A stretch of DNA of 64,000 nt from Maricaulis maris MCS10 (GCF_000014745.1 NC_008347.1:2186001-2250000); one strand, 5' to 3'. Positions 36,789 through 46,100 are shown, counted from the stretch's first letter. Made by a program: numbers and translations. The notes: generated from the sequence alone by a model not told the origin.

Positions 36789-38002
36789 GTGGCAGCGCCA
36801 GCCTTCCCGGCAAGGCGACCGCACTTGCCCTGATCGCCACATCGCAAGTCCTCGCCCTGTCCATCTGGTTCGCCGGAGCCGCCGCCCTGCCCGCCTTGAT
36901 GGCCGCTACCGATATCGGGCCCATGCGACAGGCCGCCCTGACCAGTTCGGTCCAGCTCGGCTTTGTCATCGGCGCCGTGCTCAGCGCCGTGACCGGGCTT
37001 GCCGACCGCTTGCCGCCGCAGCGCCTGTTCGCACTCGGCAGTATCATTGCCGCCCTGGCCAATATCGCCGCCCTGCAGCTGGAACCAGGCGGCTGGAGCC
37101 TGATCGCCAGTCGGGCTCTGGCCGGTGCCGCTCTGGCCCTGGTCTATCCGGTCGGCATGAAGCTGGCGGCCAGCTGGGCACGAGGCGATGCGGGCTTTCT
37201 GGTCGGGTTGCTGGTCGGTGCGCTGACCCTGGGCTCGGCCCTGCCCTTCATGTTCAACCTGGCTGGCGACATCGCCGACTGGCGCCTGCCCTTCATGGCG
37301 TCAGCGATGGCCGCCCTGATCGCGGCCAGCCTGATCCTGCTGGCCCGCGGCGGGCCGGGCCTGCGCCCGGCCGCCCGGCTGGACCCCGGCGCATTCACAC
37401 TGTCTGTCCGCGACCCGGCCTTGCGTCTCGTCAATCTGGGCTATCTCGGTCACATGTGGGAGCTGTACGCCATGTGGGCCTGGATCGGCCCGTTTGCTCA
37501 CGCCTATTGGACGCGGCTGGGCGGTGATGCCCGACTGGGTGACCTGACCGCCTTTGCGGTCGTCGCCAGCGGCGCCATCGCCTGTCTCGCCGCCGGCCGC
37601 CTGGCTGACCGGTTCGGCCGCACACGCATCACCATCATCGCCCTGGGCATTTCCGGCAGTTGCGCCCTGCTGGTCGGCCCCGCCTTCGCGCTGGCGCCCT
37701 GGCTGATGATCCCGCTTTTGATTGTCTGGGGCATGGCGGTGATCGCCGACAGCGCCCAGTTCTCCGCCGCCATCACCGAGCTGGCGCCGCCGGAACGGAC
37801 CGGCACCTTGCTGACCATCCAGACGGCGATGGGCTTTACCCTGACCGTGATCATGATCCAGGCCTTGGGCTATTGGATCGAACTTGTCGGTTGGGCATGG
37901 GCCTTCACGCCGTTGGCGATCGGACCGGCTGTCGGAGTTTGGGCGATGGCCCGCCTGCGCGCCCGACCGGAAGCGGCCAGGCTCGCAGGCGGCAATCGCT
38001 GA
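36785..38002 (+). CDS. MFS transporter
   Basis: 405 residues with 12 hydrophobic helices and the MFS loop motif GRLADRFGRTRITI after TM8. Other segments include LAGAALALVYPVGMKLAASWA. It is a secondary transporter of the inner membrane; substrate unknown. GTG start overlaps the thioesterase stop. Its stop (38000-38002) abuts the stop of the convergent exported-protein gene with no gap. Confidence 0.87.
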   Translation: MSGSASLPGKATALALIATSQVLALSIWFAGAAALPALMAATDIGPMRQAALTSSVQLGFVIGAVLSAVTGLADRLPPQRLFALGSIIAALANIAALQLEPGGWSLIASRALAGAALALVYPVGMKLAASWARGDAGFLVGLLVGALTLGSALPFMFNLAGDIADWRLPFMASAMAALIAASLILLARGGPGLRPAARLDPGAFTLSVRDPALRLVNLGYLGHMWELYAMWAWIGPFAHAYWTRLGGDARLGDLTAFAVVASGAIACLAAGRLADRFGRTRITIIALGISGSCALLVGPAFALAPWLMIPLLIVWGMAVIADSAQFSAAITELAPPERTGTLLTIQTAMGFTLTVIMIQALGYWIELVGWAWAFTPLAIGPAVGVWAMARLRARPEAARLAGGNR

Positions 38003-38704
38003 TCAGTTGGCAGGCCGGGTTGATCCGCTGGCCAGGGCCGCATCAACAGACGGCGAAGCGGCATCGACCACCCACACCGTGCCGCTGGCACAATCATGAT
38101 CGGCCGCCAGCCGATCGGCCATCTCACGAGCGATTTCATTGGCGCCCGACACGGCCGTCGCGTCAACCAAACCGACATGGCAGGAGGTCGGAGAACCGCC
38201 CGGCCGCAATGCGGTGACAATCAGGGTTTCCTGCCGCACGGCATCCCCGGTCTCGAAGGTGGCCGAGACATAGCGATGTATGGTGGCGTAGGGCGCTCCA
38301 TCAAGAACGCGCCACTCGATCACCGTGTGAAACTGGCCAAAATTACCGAGATAGCCGCCATACTGGCCTTGGACTTCCGGATCATTGCGGTCGCTGAAGC
38401 GGCTGGTCTGGCCATGCTCGCTCGCCTCGGCATACCAGCGCCAGCCGGCCACGCCGTCACAGGCCTGGACATAGGTCACACGCTCATCCTCGGAGACCTG
38501 CTCTTCGCCGCTGCATGTGCCGCGTTCGTCGGTGTAGGAGAGCAACGTCTCCGGTGCGGCCGCCGGTGTGACGCCGCCGCTATCCGCCGGCCCATCGACC
38601 GGGCCCGCAGCTGGCCCCTCATCGGGCGCACCGCCCGGCATGAAATAAACACCGGCCACTCCCGCAGCCGCGACGACCAGCGCCGATACAAACATCTGTT
38701 TCAT
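38003..38704 (-). CDS. exported protein of unknown function, paralogue of 42325-42957
   Basis: 233 residues from an ATG with AGGGGGAAG upstream. N-terminal hydrophobic signal or anchor (FVSALVVAAAGVAGVYFM), a Pro/Gly/Ala-rich linker, then a Cys-containing domain: CDGVAGWRWYA, FHTVIEWRVLDGAPYATIHR, TALRPGGSPTSCHVGLVDAT and LAADHDCASGTVWVVDA. The same conserved blocks occur in the protein encoded at 42325-42957, including paired Cys likely to form disulfides in the periplasm. No family recognised. A frame extending upstream to 38881 is rejected, as it overlaps the RusA-like gene. Confidence 0.75.
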   Translation of the reverse strand: MKQMFVSALVVAAAGVAGVYFMPGGAPDEGPAAGPVDGPADSGGVTPAAAPETLLSYTDERGTCSGEEQVSEDERVTYVQACDGVAGWRWYAEASEHGQTSRFSDRNDPEVQGQYGGYLGNFGQFHTVIEWRVLDGAPYATIHRYVSATFETGDAVRQETLIVTALRPGGSPTSCHVGLVDATAVSGANEIAREMADRLAADHDCASGTVWVVDAASPSVDAALASGSTRPAN

Positions 38705-38756
38705 CTGACTTCCCCCTAAACACCCAACAATAACTACACAGCAACACCGCCCGGCG

Positions 38757-39095
38757 TCATGCATCCTCCAGGATGCGCACCTCTTGCATCGGGCGGGCAG
38801 TAACAGCGATGCGCGGCCGGTCGCCCTCAACCCTGGTGACCAGCAAACGCTCCACCTGGCTGTCGTCATGGAAGACCACACCGGTCAGAGCGTCGAGAAC
38901 CGCCTTGGCGACGCCATCGACGTCATGGTCCGGACTAGCCGGATCGCGCGCAACCTCGATACAGACCTCATAAGGGCCCCATTTGGGCTGGGTCCGCTTG
39001 AACTCGAGACGGAAGAACTCCCCGATCAGCGATTTGAATCGCCGTGTCTGGGTCGTCACCGCGTCAACGCGCAAATTGAGTTCATCGCCAGACAT
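38757..39095 (-). CDS. RusA-like endodeoxyribonuclease family protein
   Basis: About 112 residues with a RusA-type catalytic block, SPDHDVDGVAKAVLDALTG followed by VFHDDSQVERL: the acidic residues and Lys match those that bind Mg2+ in RusA Holliday-junction resolvases. The start could be at 39095 (AAGGGAAGG upstream) or 39137. RusA genes are often of phage origin, but no other phage gene is near. Activity is inferred from motif only. Confidence 0.8.
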   Translation of the reverse strand: MSGDELNLRVDAVTTQTRRFKSLIGEFFRLEFKRTQPKWGPYEVCIEVARDPASPDHDVDGVAKAVLDALTGVVFHDDSQVERLLVTRVEGDRPRIAVTARPMQEVRILEDA

Positions 39096-39266
39096 GTGCG
39101 CCTGAACCTTCCCTTGGCCGATCTCGGCCTTGCCCAACCGGTTTTTGCGTCATGCCCCCGGCGATGCGCATCATCATCTTGATCGCCCATGTGCGAGTGA
39201 TACACGTTCGAATCAACCGTTACCATCATCGACCCGCGCCCATGGCGCTGCAAGGAGCCTCCCCTG

Positions 39267-40661
39267 ATGAGCGAGATGCGCACCGAAACCGACAGCTTTG
39301 GACCGCTGGAAGTCCCGTCCGAAAAACTCTTTGGTGCGCAGACGGCGCGCTCGCTGATCAACTTCCCGATCGGCGTCGAAACCATGCCGGTTCCGCTGAT
39401 CCGGGCCCTGGGCATCGTCAAGCGCTCGGCCGCCCTCGCCAACAAGAAGCTGGGCAATATGGAGGCCCGCGAAGCCGACGCCATTGCGGCAGCGGCGCTG
39501 GAAGTCGCCGAAGGCAAGTGGAATGACCATTTCCCCTTGTCTGTCTGGCAAACCGGCTCCGGCACCCAGTCCAACATGAACACCAATGAAGTGGTCTCCA
39601 ACCGCGCCATCCAGATGCTCGGCGGCGTGGTCGGTTCAAAGGATCCGATCCACCCCAACGACCATGTGAACCGCTCGCAATCGTCCAACGACACCTTCCC
39701 GACCGCGATGCATATCGCCGCCGCCGAAGAGATCACCCACGCCCTGCTGCCGGCCTTGCAGAAGCTGCACAATGCACTCAACGACAAGGCGAATGCCTTC
39801 AAGGACATCATCAAGATCGGCCGGACCCATTTGCAGGATGCAACGCCGCTGACGCTGGGCCAGGAATTCTCCGGCTATGTCGCCATGGTCGGCAATGCCA
39901 TCCGCCGCATCGAGGCGGCCCTGCCGGCCCTGCTGGAACTGGCCCAGGGCGGGACCGCCGTCGGCACCGGCCTCAACACGCTGCCGGCCTTTGCCGAAAC
40001 CTTCGCCGATGAAGTCGCGGCCCTGACCAAGCTGAAATTCGTCACCGCGCCGAACAAGTTCGAGGCGCTGGCGACCAAGGACGCGCTGGTCGAGGCGCAC
40101 GGCACGCTCAATTCGGCCGCCGTCTCCCTGTTCAAGATCGCCAATGATATCCGCCTGCTGGGCTCCGGCCCGCGCTCAGGCCTGGGCGAGATTGCCCTGC
40201 CGGAGAACGAGCCGGGCTCGTCGATCATGCCGGGCAAGGTCAACCCGACCCAGTGCGAGGCGATGACCATGGTCTGCGCCCAGGTGATGGGCAATAACAC
40301 CACGGTGAGCTTTGCCGGCAGCCAAGGCCATTTCGAGCTCAATGTCTTCAAGCCGGTGATCATCTTCAACGTGCTGCAGTCGATCCGCCTGCTGGCCGAC
40401 GCCGCCAACACCTTCACCGACAAATGTGTGGTCGGCATCACGGCGCGTGAGGACAACATCACCGCGCTGATGGAACGCTCGCTGATGCTGGTGACCGCGC
40501 TCAACTCGACCATCGGCTATGACAACGCCACCATCGTCGCCAAGACCGCCCACAAGAACGGCACCACACTGCGCGAGGAAGCGGTCAAGCTGGGCTTTGT
40601 GACCGGCGAGCAGTTCGACGAGATTGTGCGTCCGGAAAAGATGATCGGCCCGAAGGCCTGA
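39267..40661 (+). CDS. fumC: class II fumarase
   Basis: 464 residues. It interconverts fumarate and malate in the TCA cycle without an iron-sulfur cluster. Seen: [60 protein letters not shown] and the superfamily signature [16 protein letters not shown] containing the catalytic Ser loop. ATG with AAGGAG ribosome site. Small genes for DUF4169 and ribbon-helix-helix proteins lie nearby, an association I recall from other alphaproteobacteria. Confidence 0.97.
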   Translation: MSEMRTETDSFGPLEVPSEKLFGAQTARSLINFPIGVETMPVPLIRALGIVKRSAALANKKLGNMEAREADAIAAAALEVAEGKWNDHFPLSVWQTGSGTQSNMNTNEVVSNRAIQMLGGVVGSKDPIHPNDHVNRSQSSNDTFPTAMHIAAAEEITHALLPALQKLHNALNDKANAFKDIIKIGRTHLQDATPLTLGQEFSGYVAMVGNAIRRIEAALPALLELAQGGTAVGTGLNTLPAFAETFADEVAALTKLKFVTAPNKFEALATKDALVEAHGTLNSAAVSLFKIANDIRLLGSGPRSGLGEIALPENEPGSSIMPGKVNPTQCEAMTMVCAQVMGNNTTVSFAGSQGHFELNVFKPVIIFNVLQSIRLLADAANTFTDKCVVGITAREDNITALMERSLMLVTALNSTIGYDNATIVAKTAHKNGTTLREEAVKLGFVTGEQFDEIVRPEKMIGPKA

Positions 40662-40672
40662 TTCCGTACTGA

Positions 40673-40699
40673 CGGGGCGGCCGCAGAGAGGTCGCCCCG
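40673..40699. other. 10-bp hairpin between fumC and the DUF4169 gene
   Basis: CGGGGCGGCC (40673-40682) / GGTCGCCCCG (40690-40699), one G-U pair, 7-base loop. No U-run follows, so it is not a canonical terminator; it may protect the fumC transcript end or partly separate the two genes. Confidence 0.5.
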
Positions 40700-40724
40700 C
40701 CGACATCCACCGGGACCCCGCGCC

Positions 40725-40904
40725 GTGACCAAACCCGTCAATCTTCGCCAGTACCGCAAGCAAAAGGCCCGCAAGGACAGGGCGGCTGTGGCCGAGACTA
40801 ATCGCGTCGCCCATGGCACGCCGAAAGCCCTGCGCGATGCGGCTGAGGCCGAGCGCCTGCGCCGGCTGGCTGAGCTGGATGGCAAGAAGCGCGACGACAG
40901 CTGA
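40725..40904 (+). CDS. small DUF4169-family protein
   Basis: 59 residues from a GTG at 40725. Basic protein starting with the DUF4169 core VNLRQYRKQKARKDR, followed by a helical KALRDAAEAERLRRLAELDG. The function is unknown. Genes of this family are typically found just downstream of fumC in alphaproteobacteria, as here (63 bases), which supports the call despite the short length. Confidence 0.8.
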   Translation: MTKPVNLRQYRKQKARKDRAAVAETNRVAHGTPKALRDAAEAERLRRLAELDGKKRDDS

Positions 40905-40930
40905 GCCAGCGCGCACCCCGGGACCCGCCC

Positions 40931-41236
40931 CTAGTATTGTGAGTTCATCGGCGGCGGGCGCCCGTGCTTGCGCTTGTAGGCCACGATCAGGCGCTGGGCC
41001 TCTTCGGCATCGGCCCAGGTCTCGGCAAACATCATGGCTTTCGGATGCAGGCCCCGCCCCTTGTCCGGGATGGCCAATTCACGCTCGAACATGGCGCGCA
41101 AGGAGCGCGCCGGACCAATTTTGAGAACGCTGGAAATGTCGTCCGGTTCACGCAGGAGCACATAAACGCCCGGCATGTCCGGCACGTCTGTCATACGCAA
41201 TTTCGACAGATGGACAGGTTTGTACCAACGCAGCAT
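40931..41236 (-). CDS. degenerate GIY-YIG-like small protein
   Basis: 101 residues. The N-terminal part has the GIY-YIG layout: PGVYVLLREP for GIY, then LKIGPARSLRAMFERE where YIG reads KIG. The usual catalytic Arg/Glu context is weak (DAEEAQRLIVAYKRKHGRPP), so nuclease activity is doubtful. Convergent with the DUF4169 gene. Not closely similar to the GIY-YIG protein at 46854-47195. Confidence 0.6.
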   Translation of the reverse strand: MLRWYKPVHLSKLRMTDVPDMPGVYVLLREPDDISSVLKIGPARSLRAMFERELAIPDKGRGLHPKAMMFAETWADAEEAQRLIVAYKRKHGRPPPMNSQY

Positions 41237-41326
41237 TCAGCGACTCGCTCGACGGATCCGACCTGACGGGAAATGAGCCAGGTTGCCTTCCAATACCAGA
41301 GGGAAAGGTCAGTGCGGCACAATTAT

Positions 41327-41995
41327 CTAACCGACGCTCAGCGCCAGGATACGGCTGACCTCGCTGTGTGAGCGCCCACTTTCCCTGGCCCAGGCCGCAA
41401 TGGCCTCGGCTGATCTGGCAATGGCAGACTTTGAAGTCGGCGCCTTGTCGACAATGCCCTCGCGCACCAGGGCCGCACCGACATCTCCGGACAGGATCCA
41501 GGCATCCCAGCCGGAAAAGCGCAGGAAATACTGGCCGGTCATGCCGGATACGCGCGATCCCCGGGACTTGAGGAGGGCGAGCAAGCCGGCCTGGTCCTCG
41601 CGCGGCCAATCGGCCATGAAGGCTCCGAAACCGCCATGCTCTGCCGACAGGTCGGCGACCATGCGGGCATTGGCCACGGTCGCCGTGATCTTCTGGCCAT
41701 TGCGAACAATCCGCTCATCCGACACGAGGCGGGCGATATCATCATCAGACCAGAAGCTGATCCGGCTGGGATCGAACCCTTCGAAAGCCGCCTCGAACCC
41801 CTCCCACTTGGCCTCGATCACCTTCCAGACAAAGCCGGCCTGAAACACGCAGCGTGTCATTTGCGCCAGCCAGCGATCGTCCGGAACCGCCCTCAGCTGG
41901 TCGGCTGGTTTTGGTGACGGGTGGGCCGCCAGACGCTCGTCGAGGTCGGGATGATGTTGCAGGGCCCGGGCGTGGATCTCGTCGAATGGGGTCAT
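41327..41995 (-). CDS. DNA-3-methyladenine glycosylase I-like protein
   Basis: 222 residues from the ATG at 41995. Resembles the Tag-type adenine glycosylase family: MTRCVFQAGFVWKVIEAKWE, FDPSRISFWSDDDIARLVSD, NGQKITATVANARMV and a late MTGQYFLRFSGWDAWILSGD helix-hairpin-like part. These enzymes remove alkylated bases from DNA in base excision repair. The E. coli Tag zinc-site residues are not evident, so substrate is uncertain. A longer open frame to 42145 is rejected because it overlaps the ribbon-helix-helix gene. Confidence 0.78.
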   Translation of the reverse strand: MTPFDEIHARALQHHPDLDERLAAHPSPKPADQLRAVPDDRWLAQMTRCVFQAGFVWKVIEAKWEGFEAAFEGFDPSRISFWSDDDIARLVSDERIVRNGQKITATVANARMVADLSAEHGGFGAFMADWPREDQAGLLALLKSRGSRVSGMTGQYFLRFSGWDAWILSGDVGAALVREGIVDKAPTSKSAIARSAEAIAAWARESGRSHSEVSRILALSVG

Positions 41996-42106
41996 GACTG
42001 AAACTCCTCTTTCCATAGATGGCCAGTCTGGCGGCGGGTGCAAGTCGCGCGAACTGGCCAGCCAATGCCCCTTGCCATTTCCGGGCTGACCGCCAAGTGT
42101 CCGGCC

Positions 42107-42328
42107 ATGCCCTTGCTCAAACGCTCCCTCTCCCTCGCCGGCCACCGGACCTCGATTTCGCTGGAACCTGACTTCTGGGCCGAGCTGGACCGGTTGGCCC
42201 GCGACCAGGGCCAGTCTCTGGCCAGCCTGATCGGCGAGATTGACGCGGCACGCGAGGGCGAGCCGCTGGCCTCATCGGTCCGGATCTGGGTGCTGCAGGC
42301 CCTGCGCCGCGAATTGGACGGCGCCTAG
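42107..42328 (+). CDS. ribbon-helix-helix domain protein
   Basis: 73 residues, a single RHH_4-type domain: LSLAGHRTSISLEPDFWAEL (ribbon plus first helix), then ARDQGQSLASLIGEIDAAR. Such proteins bind DNA as dimers and often repress nearby genes. ATG at 42107; target unknown. The 3' end overlaps the stop of the convergent exported-protein gene by 4 bases. Confidence 0.8.
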   Translation: MPLLKRSLSLAGHRTSISLEPDFWAELDRLARDQGQSLASLIGEIDAAREGEPLASSVRIWVLQALRRELDGA

Positions 42329-42957
42329 CCGGCCCGCTTGCGGCCCAGCGAGACGAAATAGGATTCCACATCAGGCATGGCGTCGTTGAAGAGAACCGGC
42401 TCATTGCCGCAATCCCAGCCGCGCGCCAGCTCATCGGCGACCGCTCGGGCGATCAGATTGGCGTCGGGCAAAACCGAGGCGTCAACGAAGGCGACCGGAC
42501 AGACCATATAGCCCCCTTCCGCCGCCAGCGCCGTGACGATCAGCGTATTGGGTTCTTCGATACCCTCATAGAATTCCACGACATCCGGTGTGTTGTAATG
42601 GACATAGCGGTGGATCGTGGCGAAGGCCCCGTCCGCATCAAGGCGCCACTCGATGACATCATGGAAACCGCCGAACAGGCCGCGCGTCGGCGCATTGATA
42701 TACTCCGTACGGGCGCTGCCAGGGCGGGCGTAGGCAGAGGCCGACCCATGCTCACCCGACAGGATGTGGACCATCCAGCCGCCGAGTCCGGGGCAGACCG
42801 CCTCATAGACCGGTTCATCGGGGAGTTGGCTTTGCACGCAGGCCTCGTCGATCTGCGTGTATTGGCTATTGAGCGCTTCGTCCTGCGCGGCAATTGCGCC
42901 GCCACCGACCATGGAGAGTGCCAGCAGACTGGCTGAAACGATCTGTGATTGACGCAT
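42325..42957 (-). CDS. exported protein of unknown function, paralogue of 38003-38704
   Basis: 210 residues from an ATG with a GGGGGG ribosome site. Signal peptide (VSASLLALSMVGGGAIAAQ) and a periplasmic domain sharing the blocks GGWMVHI, FHDVIEWRLDADGAFATIHR, LIVTALAAEGGYMVCPVAFV and ADELARGWDC with the protein at 38003-38704; the Cys positions agree. The two copies are 3.6 kb apart in the same orientation. No known family. Probably a disulfide-stabilised periplasmic protein. Confidence 0.77.
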   Translation of the reverse strand: MRQSQIVSASLLALSMVGGGAIAAQDEALNSQYTQIDEACVQSQLPDEPVYEAVCPGLGGWMVHILSGEHGSASAYARPGSARTEYINAPTRGLFGGFHDVIEWRLDADGAFATIHRYVHYNTPDVVEFYEGIEEPNTLIVTALAAEGGYMVCPVAFVDASVLPDANLIARAVADELARGWDCGNEPVLFNDAMPDVESYFVSLGRKRAG

Positions 42958-43016
42958 GATACCCCCCACATTGAACCGCCAGCTTACCGGCTCGATGTGG
43001 GGGGACAAGCGCCAAC

Positions 43017-43454
43017 TCAGGCCGTGGCGGTTTCTGCTTCCATGACCCGTTCACGCAGCTTGGCGAAATGCTCGTCCCAGCCGGCATCATGGTCACACAG
43101 GCTGTCGAAGACATCGACTTTTGCGCCGGCGAACCCGTCATGGACAAGTTTCAGCAAGGTGCCATTGGCGACTGCCGACAAGGTCCATTCGACCCGGGTC
43201 TCATGCCCCTCCAGCCAATTGTGCGTGAAACTGTAGACCAGCCGGGTTGGCGGCTCTGCTTCCAGCACCTCGCCCCAGCACACCTTCGACCCGTCGCCGC
43301 TATTGCTGAGCAAGGCGTAAGCCTTGCCCACCGTCAACTCGGTGTCGGACGGATGGAACCATCGGGCCAGCAATTCCGGCCGGGTCAGATGATCCCAGAC
43401 CCGCTGCGGGCTGGCTTTCAGGAAGACCGATTTTTCAATGCGGGCTTCAGTCAT
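43017..43454 (-). CDS. SRPBCC/AHSA1-family protein
   Basis: 145 residues of the START/SRPBCC (AHSA1) fold: EKSVFLKASPQRVWDHLTRP at the start, LLARWFHPSD, and TRVEWTLSAVANGTLLKLVH, ending in the helix AGWDEHFAKLRERVME. These proteins have a hydrophobic ligand pocket; specific ligand unknown. It overlaps the ArsR-type gene upstream by 8 bases. The ArsR-SRPBCC pairing is a frequent bacterial two-gene unit in which the regulator controls the pair. Confidence 0.88.
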   Translation of the reverse strand: MTEARIEKSVFLKASPQRVWDHLTRPELLARWFHPSDTELTVGKAYALLSNSGDGSKVCWGEVLEAEPPTRLVYSFTHNWLEGHETRVEWTLSAVANGTLLKLVHDGFAGAKVDVFDSLCDHDAGWDEHFAKLRERVMEAETATA

Positions 43455-43767
43455 GTGTCGTCTCCACTTCTTTCTTGAGAGCTGCGAGGCGCTGATCCCA
43501 GAACACCTCGAACCGGGCGACCCAGTCGGCCACCTGCGCCAGCGGCTCCGGATTGAGACGATTGATGCGCTCCCGGCCGCGAGCCTCGACCGTCACCAGA
43601 CCGCCATCGCCAAGCACTTTGAGATGCTTGGCCACGGCCGGCCGGGTCATGTCGAAACGGCTCGCCACCTCACCGACCGTGAGATCTCCGTCTGCCAGCA
43701 GCAGAAGAATGGAGCGCCGGGTCGGATCGGCGAGCGCCTTGAATACGGGATCGGGAATCATCATCAC
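43447..43767 (-). CDS. ArsR-family winged-helix transcription regulator
   Basis: 106 residues. The ArsR/SmtB fold is clear: FKALADPTRRSILLLLADGD, then recognition helix region SRFDMTRPAVAKHLKVLGDG and wing LVTVEARGRERIN. No CxC metal-binding motif, so it probably senses something other than a metal. It overlaps the SRPBCC gene downstream. Two matching 15-bp boxes in the promoter region upstream (43778-43816) are likely operator sites. Confidence 0.92.
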   Translation of the reverse strand: MMMIPDPVFKALADPTRRSILLLLADGDLTVGEVASRFDMTRPAVAKHLKVLGDGGLVTVEARGRERINRLNPEPLAQVADWVARFEVFWDQRLAALKKEVETTHD

Positions 43768-43774
43768 CCCTCAT

Positions 43775-43816
43775 GAAACCAACTGGTTTCGCTTATATGG
43801 TACCAAATGGTTTCAC
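43775..43816. promoter_or_regulatory. probable ArsR operator, two 15-bp boxes
   Basis: ACCAACTGGTTTCGC (43778-43792) and ACCAAATGGTTTCAC (43802-43816) differ at two positions and are 24 bases apart. The first box sits within the dyad GAAACC-AACT-GGTTTC (43775-43790), 8 bases upstream of the ArsR gene ATG. Confidence 0.65.
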
Positions 43817-43896
43817 GTCAAGCCCGCCGCGGCTTGACCGCATCTGCCAACCCGCGCCACACCGGGAGACGAGCTGAGTCTTTCGGGCGGAATGAA

Positions 43897-45504
43897 GTGA
43901 TTAACCAGATCGGACAGGCCTTTCGCGACGGCCGCGGACCAGCCCTTTGGGGGCTGGCCATCCTGGTCGGCATCTGTGCCGGCTACGCCACGCTGGGCCT
44001 GCGTCTCGGGATCGGCTTCGTCGAGCAATTCGCCTTCGGTGCGACCGAGGAGCAGCTCGCCAGTGCCGCCTCCGACCTGCCGGCCTGGCGGATCGTGATC
44101 ATCCCGCTCGTCACTGGCTGCATCATCGCTGTCATGCTGGGGCTGGGACGCCGGTTCGGCCTGTCGCCCGACGGGCGCGGCCTTGGCGTCGCCGACGTGC
44201 TGGAAGCGCGCGCCGTGAAATCGGGCCGGATCGATCTGAAAGCCGGACTCTATTCGGCGGTCATGTCAGCGATCTCGCTGGGCGGCGGCGCCAGCGCCGG
44301 GCGGGAAGGTCCGGCAGTCCATCTGGGCGCCACCCTCGCCGCCTTCTTCGGCAGCCGGTTGGGCATGGCGGCACGCGGCTCACGCATCCTGCTGGCCTGC
44401 GGCGCAGCGGCGGCAGTCTCGGCCAGCTTTAACGCCCCGGTCGCCGGCGCATTGTTCGCCTTCGAAATTGTCCTTGGCCATTACGCCCTGCGCTCGATCG
44501 CGCCGGTCGCCACTTCCAGCGTCGTCGGCGCCCTCATCGTGCGACACCATTTCGGACAGGCGCCGGTCTTCGGTGTGCCGGAAATGGCCGCGGCCAGCCT
44601 GTGGGACTTCCCGGCGGCGGCCCTTCTCGGCGTCGCGGCGGCAGGCCTGGTCATCATCTTCAATCGCGGCGTCATCCATTTACCGCCCCTGTTCGCCAGC
44701 TGGACCGACAAGCTCAACCTGCCCAACTGGCTCTTGCCCATACCCGGCGGTCTGGCGGTCGGCCTGATCGCGCTGATGGCGCCGGAAATCCTCGGCGTCG
44801 GCTATGAAGCCACCTCGAACGCACTGACCAGCCAGTACACATTCAGCCTGGTTGTGCTGTTGCTGGTCCTCAAGACCGTCGCCACCATCATCACGCTGGC
44901 CTGCCGCTTTCCCGGAGGAGTTTTCTCGCCCTCCCTCTATCTGGGCGCCATGCTGGGATCAGCCTTCGGGCTGTCGCTGGCGGTACTGGCGGGAGACCAG
45001 ACTGCAGGGCCAGGGTTTTTCGCCGTGATCGGCATGGGGGCAGTGGCCGGCGCCGTGCTGGGCGCACCGCTGTCGACCACGCTGATCGTGTTCGAGTTGA
45101 CCGCCAGCTACGAGGCCTCCGTGGCCGTGCTCGTAGCGGTCTCGCTTGCGACCGTATTATCCCAGTCGGCCTTGGGCGGTTCCCTCTTCCAGCTGCAGAT
45201 GCGCCGGCGCGGTTATGACATCGCTGGAGGCGCCAGCCGCCTTGTCCTGCAGATGGTGCGTGTGCGCGATGTCATGGAACCGCTGGGCAGCTGGGGGGAA
45301 TCCGCCAGCCCCGATGGCACTTGCGTCTATGAAGACGACACGCTGGGCCGCGCTTTAGCGGTTCTCGACGCGGAACAGCTGGACAACGCCATCGTTCGTG
45401 AGCGATCGGATGCCCAGACGATCACCGGCGTCATCACCAAGGCCGACGCGCAAGCTGCCTATGCCCGGCGCCTGGCAGAAATCAGCGAAGAAGAGCACCG
45501 CTGA
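43897..45504 (+). CDS. CLC-type chloride channel/antiporter with C-terminal CBS domain
   Basis: 535 residues. CLC signatures: GGGASAGREGPAVHLGATLA (filter-region GREGP with the gating Glu), ACGAAAAVSASFNAPVAGAL and GAVAGAVLGAPLSTTLIVFE. About 10-18 membrane helices, then a CBS-like domain over the last 90 residues beginning at VRVRDVMEPLGSW. It moves Cl- (or exchanges Cl- for H+) across the inner membrane. The GTG at 43897 is chosen; an ATG at 43807 is in frame but overlaps the ArsR operator region. The operator placement suggests possible joint control with the ArsR unit. Confidence 0.9.
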   Translation: MINQIGQAFRDGRGPALWGLAILVGICAGYATLGLRLGIGFVEQFAFGATEEQLASAASDLPAWRIVIIPLVTGCIIAVMLGLGRRFGLSPDGRGLGVADVLEARAVKSGRIDLKAGLYSAVMSAISLGGGASAGREGPAVHLGATLAAFFGSRLGMAARGSRILLACGAAAAVSASFNAPVAGALFAFEIVLGHYALRSIAPVATSSVVGALIVRHHFGQAPVFGVPEMAAASLWDFPAAALLGVAAAGLVIIFNRGVIHLPPLFASWTDKLNLPNWLLPIPGGLAVGLIALMAPEILGVGYEATSNALTSQYTFSLVVLLLVLKTVATIITLACRFPGGVFSPSLYLGAMLGSAFGLSLAVLAGDQTAGPGFFAVIGMGAVAGAVLGAPLSTTLIVFELTASYEASVAVLVAVSLATVLSQSALGGSLFQLQMRRRGYDIAGGASRLVLQMVRVRDVMEPLGSWGESASPDGTCVYEDDTLGRALAVLDAEQLDNAIVRERSDAQTITGVITKADAQAAYARRLAEISEEEHR

Positions 45505-45569
45505 CTGTCAACTCCGGGACGACAGAACGGTTATCCAACTGGAAAGAATGTCCAAGATATGGTCGCGGC

Positions 45570-46100
45570 ATGAGACTGACCGGGGATGAAAATCTGGATT
45601 CTGGCCGCGCTGTCCTCGGGGAATCCCCGCTGACGGCGGAAGCCCTGCGTGCGGCCAACATCAACCCTGTAACCGGGCTGGCGACCGATTATCTCAACCA
45701 CTTCAACGAGGTGGTAATGCTGATGGAAATGCTGCCGGACATGCCCGATTGCGCCGAAGACGTGCTGGAGTGGGCGCCGGCCGACTATCCGACACACTTC
45801 GCCAATTCCACCTTCAAGGACAAGGAATTGGCCATCCTCGCCTATCGTTCGGCCCCGAATGCCGTGCGCGCGCATCTGGAAACCCTGATCCTGCAGATCG
45901 ATGACGAGGTGCTCAAGGCCCAGGCGGTGCTGCGCGAAACCACCAGCCCGGAAGCCTGCGCCCATATCTCACGGCTGGCCAGCGAAGAGATCAAACCGCT
46001 CATTGCCGCCGCTTCGGGAACCATCAACGGCCATGCCGACACCGAGGATGAACTCGATGACGAAGCCGCCCAGGCCAATGTGGACGCGCTGTTCGGCTGA
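45570..46100 (+). CDS. conserved hypothetical protein
   Basis: 176 residues, soluble and largely helical, no signal peptide. Recognisable blocks: NINPVTGLATDYLNHFNEVV, LEWAPADYPTHFANSTFKDK and an acidic C-terminus (TEDELDDEAAQANVDALFG). I recall similar proteins in Caulobacterales but no assigned function. Codon use fits its neighbours. The 65 bases separating it from the CLC gene show nothing notable. Confidence 0.72.
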   Translation: MRLTGDENLDSGRAVLGESPLTAEALRAANINPVTGLATDYLNHFNEVVMLMEMLPDMPDCAEDVLEWAPADYPTHFANSTFKDKELAILAYRSAPNAVRAHLETLILQIDDEVLKAQAVLRETTSPEACAHISRLASEEIKPLIAAASGTINGHADTEDELDDEAAQANVDALFG

